From assembly GCA_030248065.1 (NCBI GenBank), contig JASAMV010003251.1:62001-126000 (forward strand): a stretch of 64,000 nt of DNA, read 5' to 3'. Source of the DNA: Rhynchonema sp. JSB1_4 (lineage: Eukaryota; Nematoda; Chromadorea; Monhysterida; Xyalidae). Below, in pieces: positions 14,201-29,200 of the stretch. The notes beneath the pieces are model-generated. The model was not told the DNA's origin. It saw only the letters and a program-made list of their open reading frames with translations, and searched no databases. Numbering within the stretch: the stretch's first letter is position 1; the number at the start of each line of letters is the position of its first letter. Made by a program: the position numbers and the translations under genes.

Positions 14201-17200
14201 CAACAATCCTTTGAACTTTCAAGTTGCCTTTCTCTTTTTCAGTGTTTGTTGTATTGCCTGAAGAAGCCCGCTTGAAGCTGGCGAAACGTTGCAAATAAAT
14301 TGCTGTTTATGTGGTAACGCGTGTCATAACTCTCACAACAATCATGTATCAAATCGACCACAACCACAGAGAGAACATCGCGCACTTTAAACATTTGACC
14401 ATTGTTATTTGTCGGACAAAAACATGTTGTAAGATGTTCATGCGTGTCATGTGCATGTGTGCAAAGCATGTCAAAAAGTGCAACTTAATCGCGCTGCTGA
14501 GGCACGAAGGAAATCTTTTGATCACAATAGCCCTCAGGATAACTTGCCAAATAAGCCCCCAGTGGGTGCTTATTCGGGGGGGGGGGGTAGGGGGTGGGGC
14601 GTAATCGAACATCTCCGTATGATGACTTTAAGCACGAAGGAGGGATGTCCGTGCGGTGCATACAAGCGCCGACCGCTGTACTTCCTTCGGCATTATCCGT
14701 CTATGCTGTAGTAGTTTGAACACTCAGACAGCGCACCAGCAGCTCAGACTGCACGAGCCTGGATCTGACAAAAAGTGCTGCATAAAGATGCTTGTGATAA
14801 CCCATTGGTTTCAAATCTGGCCTCATTCTTGTCAGGAAGCCATATGCGGTGGTTCCGATTGGCCCACAGTCAATGTCACGAGCGCTGATGTGGCTGTGGT
14901 CAAGTTTCAGACTGATCGATCTGTTGGGAAACGCGGATTTCAGCTAAAATATTCATATGGTGAGTCCTTTGTTCAGGCTATGTTGGGTTTCACAATGTAT
15001 TGGTCGCACAATGACTTTATAAGAATTGGTCAAATTTTTTTCCTGAATCGTAAAGAGGGAAAGTGACGGGGCAATGACGTTGCGTTGCGTGATCGCACAC
15101 ACAGCATGTAGTAAAGAGAATGTTTCAGACCTGCGGCAACGTGATTGATCTGCTGGATTATTTTCAGCTGAAAATGTTTTGTGAGAATTACAAAATAGCA
15201 CAGTGGTTAAGACTGACTGAACGTGAAAATCAGGATCGATTTGATGGATTCTTATATGGTCATTGTGCGACCAATACCATAATTCACTTCATGTTTCTAC
15301 AGTTTGCGGAGCAACCGATATCATAGTTGGACCAAATGAAGTTGTGCACCTGGAGGCGCCGAACCATGACGAACACAGTTATTTGGCAGACATGAATTGT
15401 CGATGGACGGTACATTATCACAGTGCTTAACAGAAATAGTCTTCGGACCATTTTGAAACTCTACATACATATATCGTACTTTCCGTATATGTTTAGCTGA
15501 TGGCGGAAATCGGTTCGAAATTGAATGCGGAGTTGGAATTTCTGGAAATTGACGACACAACACCGTGCACCGACAGTTATTTGAAGGTAACGTGTAATGT
15601 GATCTAGTAAAATCGAGATTCTATCCAAATACGTATCTCTGCACAGGTCAATTTCAACAATCCAACATGCGGCAGTCCGAGTGCGATGCCGAAAATTGAG
15701 CCATCCTACCGAATGGAAGCGACGTTTGTAACCGGTCATGATGAACCTATCGTTCACACACGCGGGTTCCGACTGAGGATCTGGTCCGACAAACACGGTT
15801 GCAGGTATTGTATGTATGTATATAGTATACTGTATATGCCTGTACGTCGTCAAATGGCCGGAGTGTTTTGGAAGACCAGCAAGTACCAGGAGAGTTCCCG
15901 AATAAGCCGACCTGGACTGGAGAGTCAAGCTCCCTTACAGTCTAACCACCAGCTCATGAGGCGCTGGTGCGGTTTCCAGGTGTTTCGAAACATTTCGAAA
16001 CTAATAGAAAGATAAATTTGTTACGTTTCTGCGCATAATCGATTTCTCTTTCTATTGTTTTCGAAAAGTTTCGAAACAGGCGTCTCATGAGCTGGTGGCT
16101 GGACTATACATTCCCTCGTCAACTTGATCTGAACGCACTTTCATGCGTGGTCGTGTTTACAGCAACTACCACCTACGCGTGTCACCGACCCAACCAGTGG
16201 CGCTACTGACCAATCCCCAGTTCCCATCGCCTGACACCGAACCGTTGGATTGCGAATGGGTGATTGCGTCACCGAGCGGTGCCAACGTGCGATTTGATGT
16301 GCACGATGTGTCTGATTTTGAACTCAACGGGTTCGTGTGTGTGTTTATGGTACATTTAGCGCGCTTTGTGTTCAGGATGCGGCGGAATTCAGAAACTCAA
16401 CTTTCCTCGTTTATGTCTAATCACAGCGCCAAAAACGAATTACACTGGGCAAAATTGCAAGCTAACACATTTTGCACCCCGAGCCAACCCGTTGTCATGT
16501 ACTGACACGTTAGGGATACAGTGTGACATAAGTTTTATCAGCGCATCCGCTTTTGCCGTTGTTTGCTTCAGCTCTCTCTCTCTCCCCCGCTCCCTAAAAA
16601 AGATAAAGGCGTTCCGCAGCATTTAGGCTCCGCGAGGGACCTACCAACAACCCGTTGCCGGTTCCCAAATTCACTTCCTTCTCAATTTCCATATATGGGA
16701 ATACTACATAAACTGTACTCCTGTCGCTTTGAGGATTTCAATGACACTGGCTAATCTATCACACCAAATTGTTGATTTGCTTGTCTTAGATAATACTCTT
16801 TTATCTTGGGCGGCCAAAAATGTGCGTTAATTATCATTGAATGCTAATTGATTACTATGGAGAAATCAACGGGAAAAGAAATTATACCATAGCATTCAGG
16901 ATTCAGATCAAATGCATTAAATTTAAATTGAAGTTCAAAATAGATCCTACATACAGTAAGCTATACCACATGAGCAGAAATATTTCTACAATCGAGTGGG
17001 TAGAAGTATCTAAAGCGGATACACCTGAAATTCAATCACGGATATTTATTGCATTTGAACACGAAGTCGCAGATTTCTTTGTTCGATTTGCCCTCTTTGA
17101 GTGCCTTCTTGATGTCTTTGCACCATATCAGACCCGGGCCTGTGGTAGGCTGCCCGTTCTCGTCCTTCTCGCAGTTTTCCCAGTGTTTGTACACTTGGAT

Positions 17201-20200
17201 CACGTGCGCGCAATTTTTGGGACGGCACCACCACATTTTGTGATTGTCTGGCGATGGCAATGGCTTGTGCCTTGCGGAATCGGCTGAAAGCGTGCTGATT
17301 TGCGTATTGGCGACTTTCAGGATGGTAAACATAAACAAGATGTTCAATTTTAATTTATTTAATTCTGTATCATTGAAGCAAAAACGTGAGACAAATTTCT
17401 AGCATTGACTAACCAGATTGCGCGTGGCACCACAACAGCAGCAACGCCATCAGGCCAACTTTGGTGAACATGGTTGTTGGATTGGAATCGTTGGTGGCTG
17501 AGAAAGGGCAAAGTCGTTGATAAGATTTGCTGCAAATGAAATTGTGTTGGCTAAACGATTTATTCTTCAACAACGTTGGGCCCCGTACATACTGTGCGTA
17601 CAGTATACTACTTTCTGTTACTGGTACAGCTCATATCAAAATAATATTTTTACTATAATAATAATAATATTAATAACTATATTTTTTTTTCAAATATTAT
17701 TATTAATAACAATAATTAATTATTATTCATATTATTAATAATGATTAATAATATTTTTTATTAACATAGTAAGTTTCTAATTTCGCTGCCTCGTGCATTT
17801 TTACCGACGCAAGGAAACTCCCGTTCGAAGTCGAAGTAGGCAACAAGCTCAACACACAGTCAACAAGCCACGCTGCTGACACACACAACAGCTTGTGCGA
17901 CTGAAACATTCGAAACGCACACAAGCCAGCTGCGTGGCTTGTTGCCTGTGTGTTGAAATTGTTGACTTAACTTATTGCCTCGACTTCAAACGGGAGTTTC
18001 CCTGCGTCTGTAAAAATGCATCAGGCAGCGAAATTAGAAATTTACAATAATAATAATATTTTTGCACTGTCGCTAAAAAGCACTCTTTATTCAGCATATT
18101 GGAAACACATGTGCGGGTACTTGGCTGACGCATTTCCAAATGTATAGTCTGTTGATTATATTTCGACATAGGGTGGCATTTTCGAAACGGTGTAAAGCTC
18201 AGTTGGGTGTAAAGGTCGGTGTAAGCTCGGTCGAAAGTTCGGTCGGTGCCAGCTCGGTGTAAACATGAAACATTCCACGTTAACAGCAGGCAATGTTTCA
18301 TGTTTACACCGAGCTGACACCGACCGAGCTTTCGATTGAGCTTACACCGACCTTTACACCCAACTGACCTTTACACCGTTTCAAAAATATCACCCATAGT
18401 GTATAAGCCCCATTCAGCGATGTTTGGAGCGGGCTGGGTCGACGCCATTCTAAATGAATGTTTCAGGCATTGCCAACTCATTCGCAGAGCCATTGAACAT
18501 TGTTGGTGCTGTGCGATGATAGGCCACGTGTTTTTGCGCCACGCGGCAAGCAATGTTCAATCGGTCTTTTGCCTGAGTTAGCAATGCTTGAAACATTCAT
18601 TTAGAATGGCGCCGACCCAGCCCGCTCCAAACATCGCTGAATGGGGCTTATACACTATGTCGAAATATAATCAACAGACTATACTGAATAAAGACTGCTT
18701 CATGACTACAGTGCAAAATACTAGATCCAAACTTTCCTCGTATTGCACTTTTATGCAGTTTCATCAGGTTGCATATCCTTGTTTTATGCCCTTGGGGCAT
18801 ATTTCCTTCTTGTAATGTTATGGCCAGAAAAGAATCCACACATGCGCAACAAGCCAATAATAGGAAACCGCGTCCAATGTATCAGCCAGCATGTGTGCGC
18901 AACATCTGACTTGGAGCTTTGACGTTGAGCTTGACTGAGAGCTATTGCGTAATATTGTGCGAGTGCCAATGCACTGTATAGTCCAGCCACGAACTCATGA
19001 GACGCCTTATTTTGAAGTTGACTTGAACGGATCCAATAATGTTCCGGTTCCACGTATTCCGGAAATGAAAGAAAGAGAAACGCATGTATTTTTTAAAAAC
19101 ACGCTCTCCACCTCGGTGCGTAAATTCCCTTTTGACTCCCAAAACATTTTTGTGTTGAACGACGTTGCTGTAAGCACGCAACAAGTTGAGGTCAGCTAGC
19201 TGGAACTTGTCATCATGTCTCTCGGCCCAATCTCTTTCTTTTGTTTGCGAAAACCCGTGTAGCCGGCGCATTTTTGAATCTGGCCAAGCAAGCTTTAAAA
19301 AGAGTCGTCTCATGAGCACGTGGCTGGACCAGTCCAGCCACGAACTCATGAGACGACTTTTTTTAAGTTGACTTGTGTCTGCACAATCCAATAATGTTCC
19401 GGTTCCACGTATTTCGGAAATGAAAGAAAGAGAAACACATGTATTTTTTTAAAAACACATGCTCTCCGGTGCGGAAGTTCCCTTTTGTGGGAATTATCCT
19501 TTAGCGCAAGCCTCTTTCGTCGCTCAACGCTGGGTCTCCAGTGATCTAACTCTATGGTAGTAATTCGTCAAGTTGCTCTTTTGTGCTTTTTCTTTTATCG
19601 GATTTCCAGCTCGGCTGGGCGGATACAGTTGCACAAATACAACTGTCTACTGTGTCTGTGTAGTGTTTTATCACCATAACAGCACAGTTGCTCAGTATTC
19701 CCGAGAAAAAGCCTTAAAACTTTGTAATCGCGCACTCCATGTCATACAATGAACAAATTTAAGCCGATCACATTTACAGCACACCATGCAGTTCGTGTTC
19801 GGGTTCCTCCGCGCACGTGCGCGTGATGGGACGGTTTTCAGCAAGAGAATTCGCATTTGAAAATCGGGTCGTTTTTGCGCTAATTGAAACATGTTGACCA
19901 TGTCATGTGACAAGACATGAATCATTGTCTACCCGCTCATCCTAATCGTGATCCTCCTATTCCATGTGCCACATAAACATTTCCCTGCATCTCGTCGAAC
20001 CCAACATTGTAATTAAAGTACATGCTGGCATAAATTATTGACCACTTTCGAAAATATCGAGTCTTTGAAAATGCCAAGTATTTCTTTTGTTCTCATGTTA
20101 ATCACCATCTTTAAAAACAGCTCCTGGTCAGGATTTGTTAGCCAGTAAATGAAAGATTTGACTAAGACGGGCGTTAAAAGCGTAGCATTCAGCTCAGCTG

Positions 20201-23200
20201 AATGGTAACAGCACATCGCAACTTGGTTTCACCGCGCGGGACGGTTCATTTCAACTATATATACATATTTGAAACAATAATCGATAAAAAACAAAAATCT
20301 CGTCTTTTTCAGCGACATGAACACGAATTTCCTGGAAGTGCGCGACGGTCGCCTGCCCACATCTCCACTGATCGGGCGCTACAACAGCGTGCACCCACCC
20401 GATAGTGCCATATCGACCGGCAATCAGCTGTACGTCAGACTGAGGGTGGATAACGGGACGAAAGTAGTGATGAACGCCAGCTACCAAATGTGGAATTGTA
20501 AGTTAAAAATTCCGATCTTAGAGTTTTTATGTGATTGTCGAAATGCGAAGTCGATCCACAGCATATGTAGACTGATTATTGGATCTGGCGAAGTTTCCGG
20601 CGTCTCGTCATGAGCTACACGTGGTGGATGAACTGCACGTTTCACATCACGATCAAGTCACCAGAGGAAATTGCAGCCGCACTTGTATGTACTTTCAGTG
20701 GAGAACTGCGGCAGTCAGCTGATCGCACGAATCGGCCGATCGAGCACCATTCAATCACCCAACTATCCCCATTCGTACGCGTCGAATTTAAATTGTCATT
20801 GGCACATCTACGCTCCGAAGGTCGGCTTATATTCATGTCGTCAGTTCAGATCGTCGACTCTCGTTGTCACCGTCGATTACCACTGTATCCATTTGTGTTG
20901 TACATACGTAGGCTCTGCATATATTTATCCGTGGGTGATATTTTCGAAACGGTGTAATGGTCAGTTGGGTGTAAAGCTCGGTGGAAAGGTCGGTGTGAGA
21001 AAGTTCGGCGTGTAGCGCTTTCTGAACTGAAAGGTCAACACTTTGATAGCGTGCTGCCCAAGTGCAAATACATAGTTTTCTTGCAATATGGCTGGTTCAT
21101 TTAGACTGGTTGCACAAACGTTTTAAAAAGGAATATTAGTATAAGTTGCCTGACATACATATATATGTACGTATCGCCGTAAGAGAAGTTGAGAAGTTGA
21201 ACATTCATTGACGGCCAAAAAAACTGACTTGATCGCGGCATGAAATCAAAAACGCTTCCAAAATACATAGGGTTTCTATAATAGGTGCACCGGCCGGTTC
21301 AAGTTTGCATTGAGCTTACACCGAACTTTGACACCGAGCTTTACACCCAACTGACCTTTATACGTGCATACCATTTCGAAAATACCACCCAACATAATTC
21401 TCCCGCTCACTGGGGCTGCAGTGTCGTCGTGACATCAAATGCACGCAACACAGGCGGGTCCTGGCCATGATTGATGATTTTAGTTGACAAGATTAACCGA
21501 TTGGTCCAAGGATCTGGCTGGTTGCCACGTAAACTTTACAAATTTACAAGGACAAAAAGAGAGCAACAACCATTATGGTCAAATTCCATTTTTATTCAGA
21601 CACATCGAATCGTGATTGAAGTGCTGGACGTTGATTTGCGTGGCAGCCGGGACGACAATGGCACTTGTATGAACGGGAAAGACCAGCTGACGGTCACGGA
21701 TACAAGAGGTACAGATACAAAGCAGTTATTAAAAAAATCCAATCACGTTGGGAAATTGAAAATTGAAAAAATCCTGCCAAGACGAAATTGATTGGCAAAA
21801 GGAACCTGACATCAATTTAGTTCGGATGGCATAATTTGGAATCCGAATACTGTGTCAGTTTTGTAACGTGACTCATCAAAGAGGTGCTCGGAGGTTTCCA
21901 CCTTAAAGTCCCTTAGAAAGGAGATAGGACTAATGACATCGAATTCGGATTCCTCGTCCCAAATTTGCCCCTGGACCCAATTTATACTACAACACATTAT
22001 TGCTTGGTGTACCCTCTGACAAGAAGCGTTGAATTGGGACGTTTTGACGGTGCTGTATGTACTACATGGGCGTGATGAAGTTCCCAAAAGTTGTATATTG
22101 CACCCATTCCATCGCTGGCACAGGCACCCCAGCCCCTTCTTCATTGAACTTGTGTTATGTGGATATCTCGTACATATACGCTGCCCATCTGAGCTCTGCT
22201 ATATTCAAACCGTACAAACAACTTCGCAACGAATCATTGAACAAAAATTCTGGGTGCGCAATGTTAAAAATACATACTTCGTGTCTATGTACAGTAGCGT
22301 CACAATACAAAGAGAGAGAGTTGACCGTGTCCAACTTGCTGCATCAGGCGTCGTGCTGTATGACCTGTGCTCATCATCAAGCGACATGCGTTTCTACGGC
22401 AACACGAAGAACACGTCGACGTCGAACGAAGTTGACGTTCGATTTCAGTCCAACTACAAGCATAGCGGCACTGGGTTCAAACTGCGATTCGAAGCGACGG
22501 AATTTGGTACTGTTTTTAAAGGCCATTGATTGTGATCAACTTATAGATCGTCAACCAAAGTCGTCAGCTCAAAGCAGCGGTGAGTGAGCGCGGTCGCGCC
22601 GCACAGGGGACGACCAACCCCAAACCCCGTAGAAAAAAAACAATCCCAGATCGTCAACTAAAGTCGTCAGCTCAAAGCAGCGGTGAGTGAGCGCGCGACA
22701 TAATTCATTCGGGGTGAGTCGACGACTTTGGTTGACGACCTGACCTGGGTTTGAATGTAGCACAAGGCCGTATCAACATTGAAAGCAACGAGTGCGACTT
22801 AGGCTCTAAGACTGGTGCGATCGAAACGGTGTAAGCGTCAGTTGTCGGTGCAGTGTAACCTCGGTGTAATAAATGAAACAGTCCACGTTAACAGCAGGCA
22901 ATATTTCATGTTTACACCGAGCTTTGCAGCGATTCTCACGCCCAACTCATGTTTACACCGCTTCGGCGAAATTCCACCCGTAGGCAAGTTGTGGCGGCAA
23001 TCGCCTCCTTTAGTGCAGCGATGGTCGCCTCACATGCCTTGGGAGGGATACGCAATCTTAGTTGTTGCCTTCAAAGTAGATATGTACATCAATAGCCCCA
23101 TAGTGTTGTCAAAACGTCACTGACTCGCAATTAACCGTTGCAGCGTGCGGCGGTCCTATAACATTGTCCAGTAGAACGGACTTTATTGACTTCACGCACC

Positions 23201-26200
23201 TGCCGTTTGGCACTCACTGTGAATGGCAGATGTCATACGAACCAGACTTCGAAACGATCGATCAAAGTCCGACAATCTACAACGCATCCTGGCAGTTTTT
23301 CGTGCCCATCTACTCATCAAATCCGTACGATATTCGATTCGGGGTGCATTTCTAAGTTTTCTTAGATCTTGTCGGACAATGTCTGATGAAGAAGCAAAAC
23401 ACGTTACCGGAAAAAAGTTCCAGGTCCACAACCACCTGTGGCAATATCACAACATTATTTCGTCGATGGCCATGCATAGCCAACAATGGCGTTGGTTAAC
23501 AATGGCATTGACGTTGGTTAACCATTCCACTCATCCATCGATGCTAAAAATCGATATAAAAGTATTTAGAATTGCAGAAAGGCATTGTACACCACATCGG
23601 ATGAGACGATATTGAGTATCGATACGCCACCGAGTCCTGAAGAGCATGATGCCACGCTGTCAATCACACGTTCCCTCACTGAGAGCGAGGCGTGCGGGGC
23701 AATGGTCACCATACGACAGCTGCCCGTCACGATTGCGAGTTGTTGTTGTTTTTCGTCGAGTCATCAAAACAAGGCGTCTATTTTTATAAAGTAATTTTAT
23801 AAATATTCCAGTCATTTCCACAAAACATCAACGCATCGTTAGTGCCGGACGTGTATTGTCACTTTGTGTTGCGCACCGACGACCAGAATGACACACTGAC
23901 TGACGAGATCACGTTGGAACTGTTGTTTGACGAATGGAACATCAATGCAGAAGCGAATGAAACATTACAAGACACATTTGACGAACACTGCGCTGGTGCT
24001 GAGGACAGTGTGACCGTATCAGGTCGGTTGCAATGATTTTTTTCGTTTGCGTCCTGTTTGCAAGAACTGAATACAGGTTTATAATTTAAAAAAAATCTGG
24101 GCTATTTGTTTGGTTGCCAACGCAATATTTGTCCACTCATAACTGGTAGTCAACTCTCTTGATGAGCTCAACAAATGTGGTTAACGTCGACATTTGACGA
24201 CGTGTGTTGACGACATGAATATAAGCCAAACTCTGCCATCTCACAGGAAACGAAGGCGTTTTCGACGACTATCTGCAGATCAACAAATCGTTCTGTCGAC
24301 GGTCGAAACCGCGTTCGGCGATTCCGCCCAACTTTTCCTTTCTGTTCTTTGCCGCACCGTTGCATTTGAGGTTGGAGCAAAAATATACGCATCAGCATAC
24401 CAAATAAAACACTTGTTACATATATACGAGCGTCGAGCTGGGATGGACTTTGACTTGGCAGCATAAATGTCGATATCAAACTTGGTGATCATGTGACTTG
24501 GCTTGGTAGCGCGTGATTCTTGCATTGGGCATAGGAAACTTATTGGAGCCACTAATTTCATCCAACGTAAGAAACGCTCCCCGACCTAAAATGAATAACT
24601 ACTAAGCTGGACGAAATTAGTGCCATCAATCACCAGATTTCTCAATATTCTTAATTCAAAAAAGTCACGTGCCCAAGACAGATCACATCCGATATCACTA
24701 AAAACATTTTTGCTCGCATGCACGATCACTGTTGTGAAGTGATGTGTGGCACAAGGCATTGGGTAGGTGGGCTGAGGTTTCACGAATTGGCGTAATGGGC
24801 ACATGTGCACCTAAACAAAAGTCGCACAGACAGTACGTATACCAACATTCAGATTTGGCTCTCCCAACGCATCCAAATGGCAACAGGCGATTGCAGACGG
24901 GAAGGATGCTGTCAAATTCACCGTGCGAAAACATGGTATCCGGTCTTTGACAGGGAGTTTGACACCCTTTCTCTTTTAGTCCTCCTTTATTTGACACAGC
25001 TTGTGGTGGCGCAATTATTCTGACGGAATGGTCACCGAATACAACCGTCTCGGAGCCGGACTCTGTGTTTCGCGCCCACCCAAGAACATGCGTTTGGACC
25101 GTGCACGCACCAGAAGGCACTATGATATGGGTATATATGCTCATCATGATGTCAATTTTATTTTAAAAAATATTATTTTGATTTTCAAGCTATTTCACTT
25201 GTTTATCCTCTATTTCGGTCAGGTCAATGTCGATCAATTTAGTGTCACAGCCGATGGATTCACTCCCGATTGTCCCGCCACTTCGATAGCTGTTCTCACC
25301 GGCGCTCACGTGGACTCGCCCTGTACGTGTGGTGACCAGAACTGGAATTCAGAATTCAAAAAAAAGCCAAACGGCTGATATTTTCAAATTTCCCGCGCAG
25401 TGCAATACCGTATCTGCGCCAAGTCGACGCAGCGCAACGTACTTGCGCACGGACAATTCGTCACGTTGGTGATGACACAACAGCGGGACGTGCACGTTGC
25501 TTACAGTTTCTCGGTGTCTATCCACAATGCCGATGAAAGTTAGGACACCTACGTATGAAAGTGAATTATGTCTTGCCAGGCCCTTCATTTAGGGCGGCGG
25601 CCCTACTATGCCAAAAATAGTAACACTACGCTAACACGAGCCCGATTTCGAAGGTGGCGGGCAGATTGGTGAAACATTCAGACGTGGCTGCTGATTTGAG
25701 ACTCGTTACACGTTTATCTAATGCAACGTAGCGCTTGAGGATTTTCTGTTTCTATTCGTTTTACAAGCACATCGCCTCCGAAATCGGCCTGTGTTGGCGC
25801 AGTTCGCCATGCGAGCCTATGCGGATACCAATACACGTGCTCTTCATCGAAATCGATGTTAAACATGCCTTGCTTTATAAGCACGAGTCGTCGCTTCCCC
25901 CAAGAGACCACTATTTTTGGATCACGACGATAATTTAAAAGTGGAATTCTAAAATTTCAAACTGATGTTCCAGAGAAATGCGCCCAAGTGTTCTATGGCA
26001 CGTCTGGCGAGATCCTATCACCCAATTTCCCCTCCAACTACCCACCAGCCACGCTCTGTCTCTATCGCGTCACCGTGCCGCCTGGATTCCACGTGCAATA
26101 TCGATTCAATCGAGTTGAACTGGAACAAAGTCCCGATTGTGTCAACGACTATATTAAGGTTTGATCGCACTAGCAAAAGTTCAAAATGACCAAATCAAAA

Positions 26201-29200
26201 TTGTGGACTGCCATAGGTTTAAAGCTTTTATGTTGTCATATAAAGTTAGGTTTTTGGTCTTGACACTCAGACACCAGGTCATTGTCAGCTCAAACGCACC
26301 ACATGACTACGTGAACGTGACGGCAAAATCCCAGCATATTGTACACCCACACATTCCACCGAATGTGTCATTAATGCAGCAATAATGATGAGCATTTTGG
26401 GATCCCATGACGATGTTCTGATGCACCGTCCGTCTGTGAAATTTGATGTCGAATCTGATGAAGCTGTGTCGCGTTATTCTGCCACGGTTCAGTCTCGGGG
26501 CGCAGTGTCAGGTCCGGGCATTCAGGCCCGATTGGAGCCTATGTAAGTCAAAGTCAATAAAAGATGTTAAGTTCGCTGGGCCTGAATCGACGGGTCTAAA
26601 AAACCGGGCCTAAAAGTAACATCGCATCGTTGTTGTTGCAGTACTACGCGGTGCACGGCTCAACGTCGATGACCTCCTATTCAATCGGTTTGCAACAGAA
26701 GCTGTGCGCGATGCCGCCCAACCGTTTCGCCACGCTGGACACAAGTCGATCGGTGGTGGTGTTTAGATCGAACGAAAAGACGGCCGGTGCTGGGTACAAC
26801 ATCACGTGGAAAGCTGGTGAAGATGGGAGCTTTTGTTTTTGACTTTTGTTCAATATTTTGGTGAATGGCTCGGTCCGGCACGTGCACTTTTTGTGTGAAG
26901 GATGTTGCGAAGCTTACACTTTGACGACACCAATTTCGACCGGCTTCGTAGTGGTCATACCATAGTTCCCGTTCCCGCTGACTCTATACCAAACTCGCAG
27001 TCTCATGAGAATCAGAATTCATATATACATCAGTAAGTTGCCAAATGCCAAGAACCTATAGATCAGATCATCCGGTAATAACCGTATCGGTCACCTATAG
27101 TTTGATACGATAAGCATATTCTTTTGTCGTTTACGTTCAAATTTATGCAGAATTTTACATTGCAGTTTGCGACACAAACTTGACACGCGATGAAGGCAGT
27201 ACGCACACTCCCGGCTACCCGTTCTTCTATTCCACTCCAATCGAATGCCATTACGTGATTGACCCGAATCAAACATCGGGCGATTCGGCCTTCGTCACTG
27301 TTTGGATTGCCTTCGATTTTGACCTGAACCGTAAATTTATTTTCATCATCTTTATTTCAAAATCCTTGCGTTCATCGCACAAAACTACAGCGACATCATC
27401 GCGTCCCTTATGTATGTGTAAGTTTCTGGTGCGTTCGAGCTGACGATGACCTGGTGCATACACTGGCCCGTCCTTGAATGTTCAGGTCGAAACAGGCAGC
27501 CAATAGCACACGTATAGTGCACAAAACAATAAAAAGACAAAATATTTCAATGCACAATTTTCAGCCGTGAAGCTATCGAACGGTATCAACGTGTGCCGTA
27601 ATCGAGTGTATGTGGTCGATTTAGAGCGAGACTCGCCGTTGTACGACTCGTGCAATCAAACTGACGGGATGACGGTACCGTCAAATATTAACGGAACCGA
27701 CTTGCCAACGGAATGGTTTGGTGAAGAGCAGGTTTGTGCGCTGCCCGTCATGTTTTATGTAAGGGCCAGACGGGCAACTGAGCAAAGCACAATTTCAGCA
27801 AGACCACCTTGAACAAATAAAAAAGCAGGGGCCAAAAGAGCAGAACCTAAAAATGAATAGGCCTGAGCCTAAGCCTAAGCTCAAGCAAAAAACAAAGCCT
27901 AAGTGTAAGCCTGAGCCTAAGCCTGATACCAAAATCAGTCTAGGTATTTATGTCTAAGCCACTTGGACAAAATAAGACCTCTGCCTTTTGGCTCTGCCCT
28001 TTTTTCTTGCTCAAAGTGGTCTCGCCCAAACGTGCTTTGCTCAACTGCCCCGCCATCGAGGGCCATACGAGATGTTCGTATATTTTTTTGGGTCACTCAA
28101 GGATTGGTTAAAAACAAGGGGCAAAACTCCCTGCTATTACGTCATTATATTCGACCCGCCTCCTGGCGTTCTCGACGACACACATGCCACATAAGTAGGT
28201 GCATGTTTGCCTACACTTCCATTGGAGACAAGAATTTCATCAATCAGTCCTGATCTTCACGTTCAGTCACTCTTAAACCACTGTGCTGTTTGTGATTCTC
28301 ACAAAACATTTTCAGCTAAAAATAATCTAGCAGTGCTCTCACGTTGCTGCGGGTCTGAAACATTCCCTTCGTTGCATGTTTTGTGTGCGATCGCGCAACG
28401 CAAAGTCATTGCCCCGTCACTTTCCTGCTTCACAATTCAGGAAAAAATTGACCAATTCTTATAAAGTCATTGTGCGACCAATACCGTTTCAATCAACAGT
28501 GGGGAATCTCCCGGGGATAGCTTGCAATGATTTCTCCGATCATTCTAGCCATTTGCATATGCACGTGTGTAATGCTGAAATGGTTTATCGACCGAATTAC
28601 CATAATAATTTGCTAAATGCCGACGTTTCGAAACCAGATCGACTGAACTAAAATTAATTTCTGATTTGCCATTGGCGTTTGAGTTGCCACAATTTTTTTT
28701 GCAGATCCACCGGTCATTCCGTCGTTATTATTCGTTCTCCCATTCTGGACCAGTCAGGGTCACGGTCGCAAGCAGAGCTCTGCCCAACAAAAACAAGGTG
28801 CAAATGCGCGGAATGTTGCTTGCGTACAGGAAACAAAGTTTGTGTGACATCTTGCAGCATTACGGCGCATTTTGACCAGTTTATCAAACGAGATGATCAG
28901 TTGTTTTTGCAGTTTCGTAACCACAAATTGATTTGTAGTTTTTATTTGGCTCTGTCGTTGGTTCCAAAACTTTCTTTGTGGAGCGATTGTTGCTGTGATG
29001 GTATATGTAGTAGGTTTCTAATTTCGTTGCCGCATACTGTGTGTCAGCTGCGTGGCTTGTTGCCTGCCTCGACTTCGAACGGGAGTTTCCCTGCGTCTGT
29101 AAAAATGTATTTGGTAATGAAATTAGAAATTTGTTATATATCACTGATCTTTTTTGTTGAGTAAACTTCCTGTTCTTATCGGCAGATTGCGGCAATCAAC

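Noticed and set aside
26281..26385. Candidate exon after an ACCAG acceptor (VIVSSNAPHDYVNVTA)
   Set aside because: The flanking exons 25974-26158 and 26642-26816 join directly in phase 0 and complete CUB 15, leaving no place for it.  It may be a chance frame.
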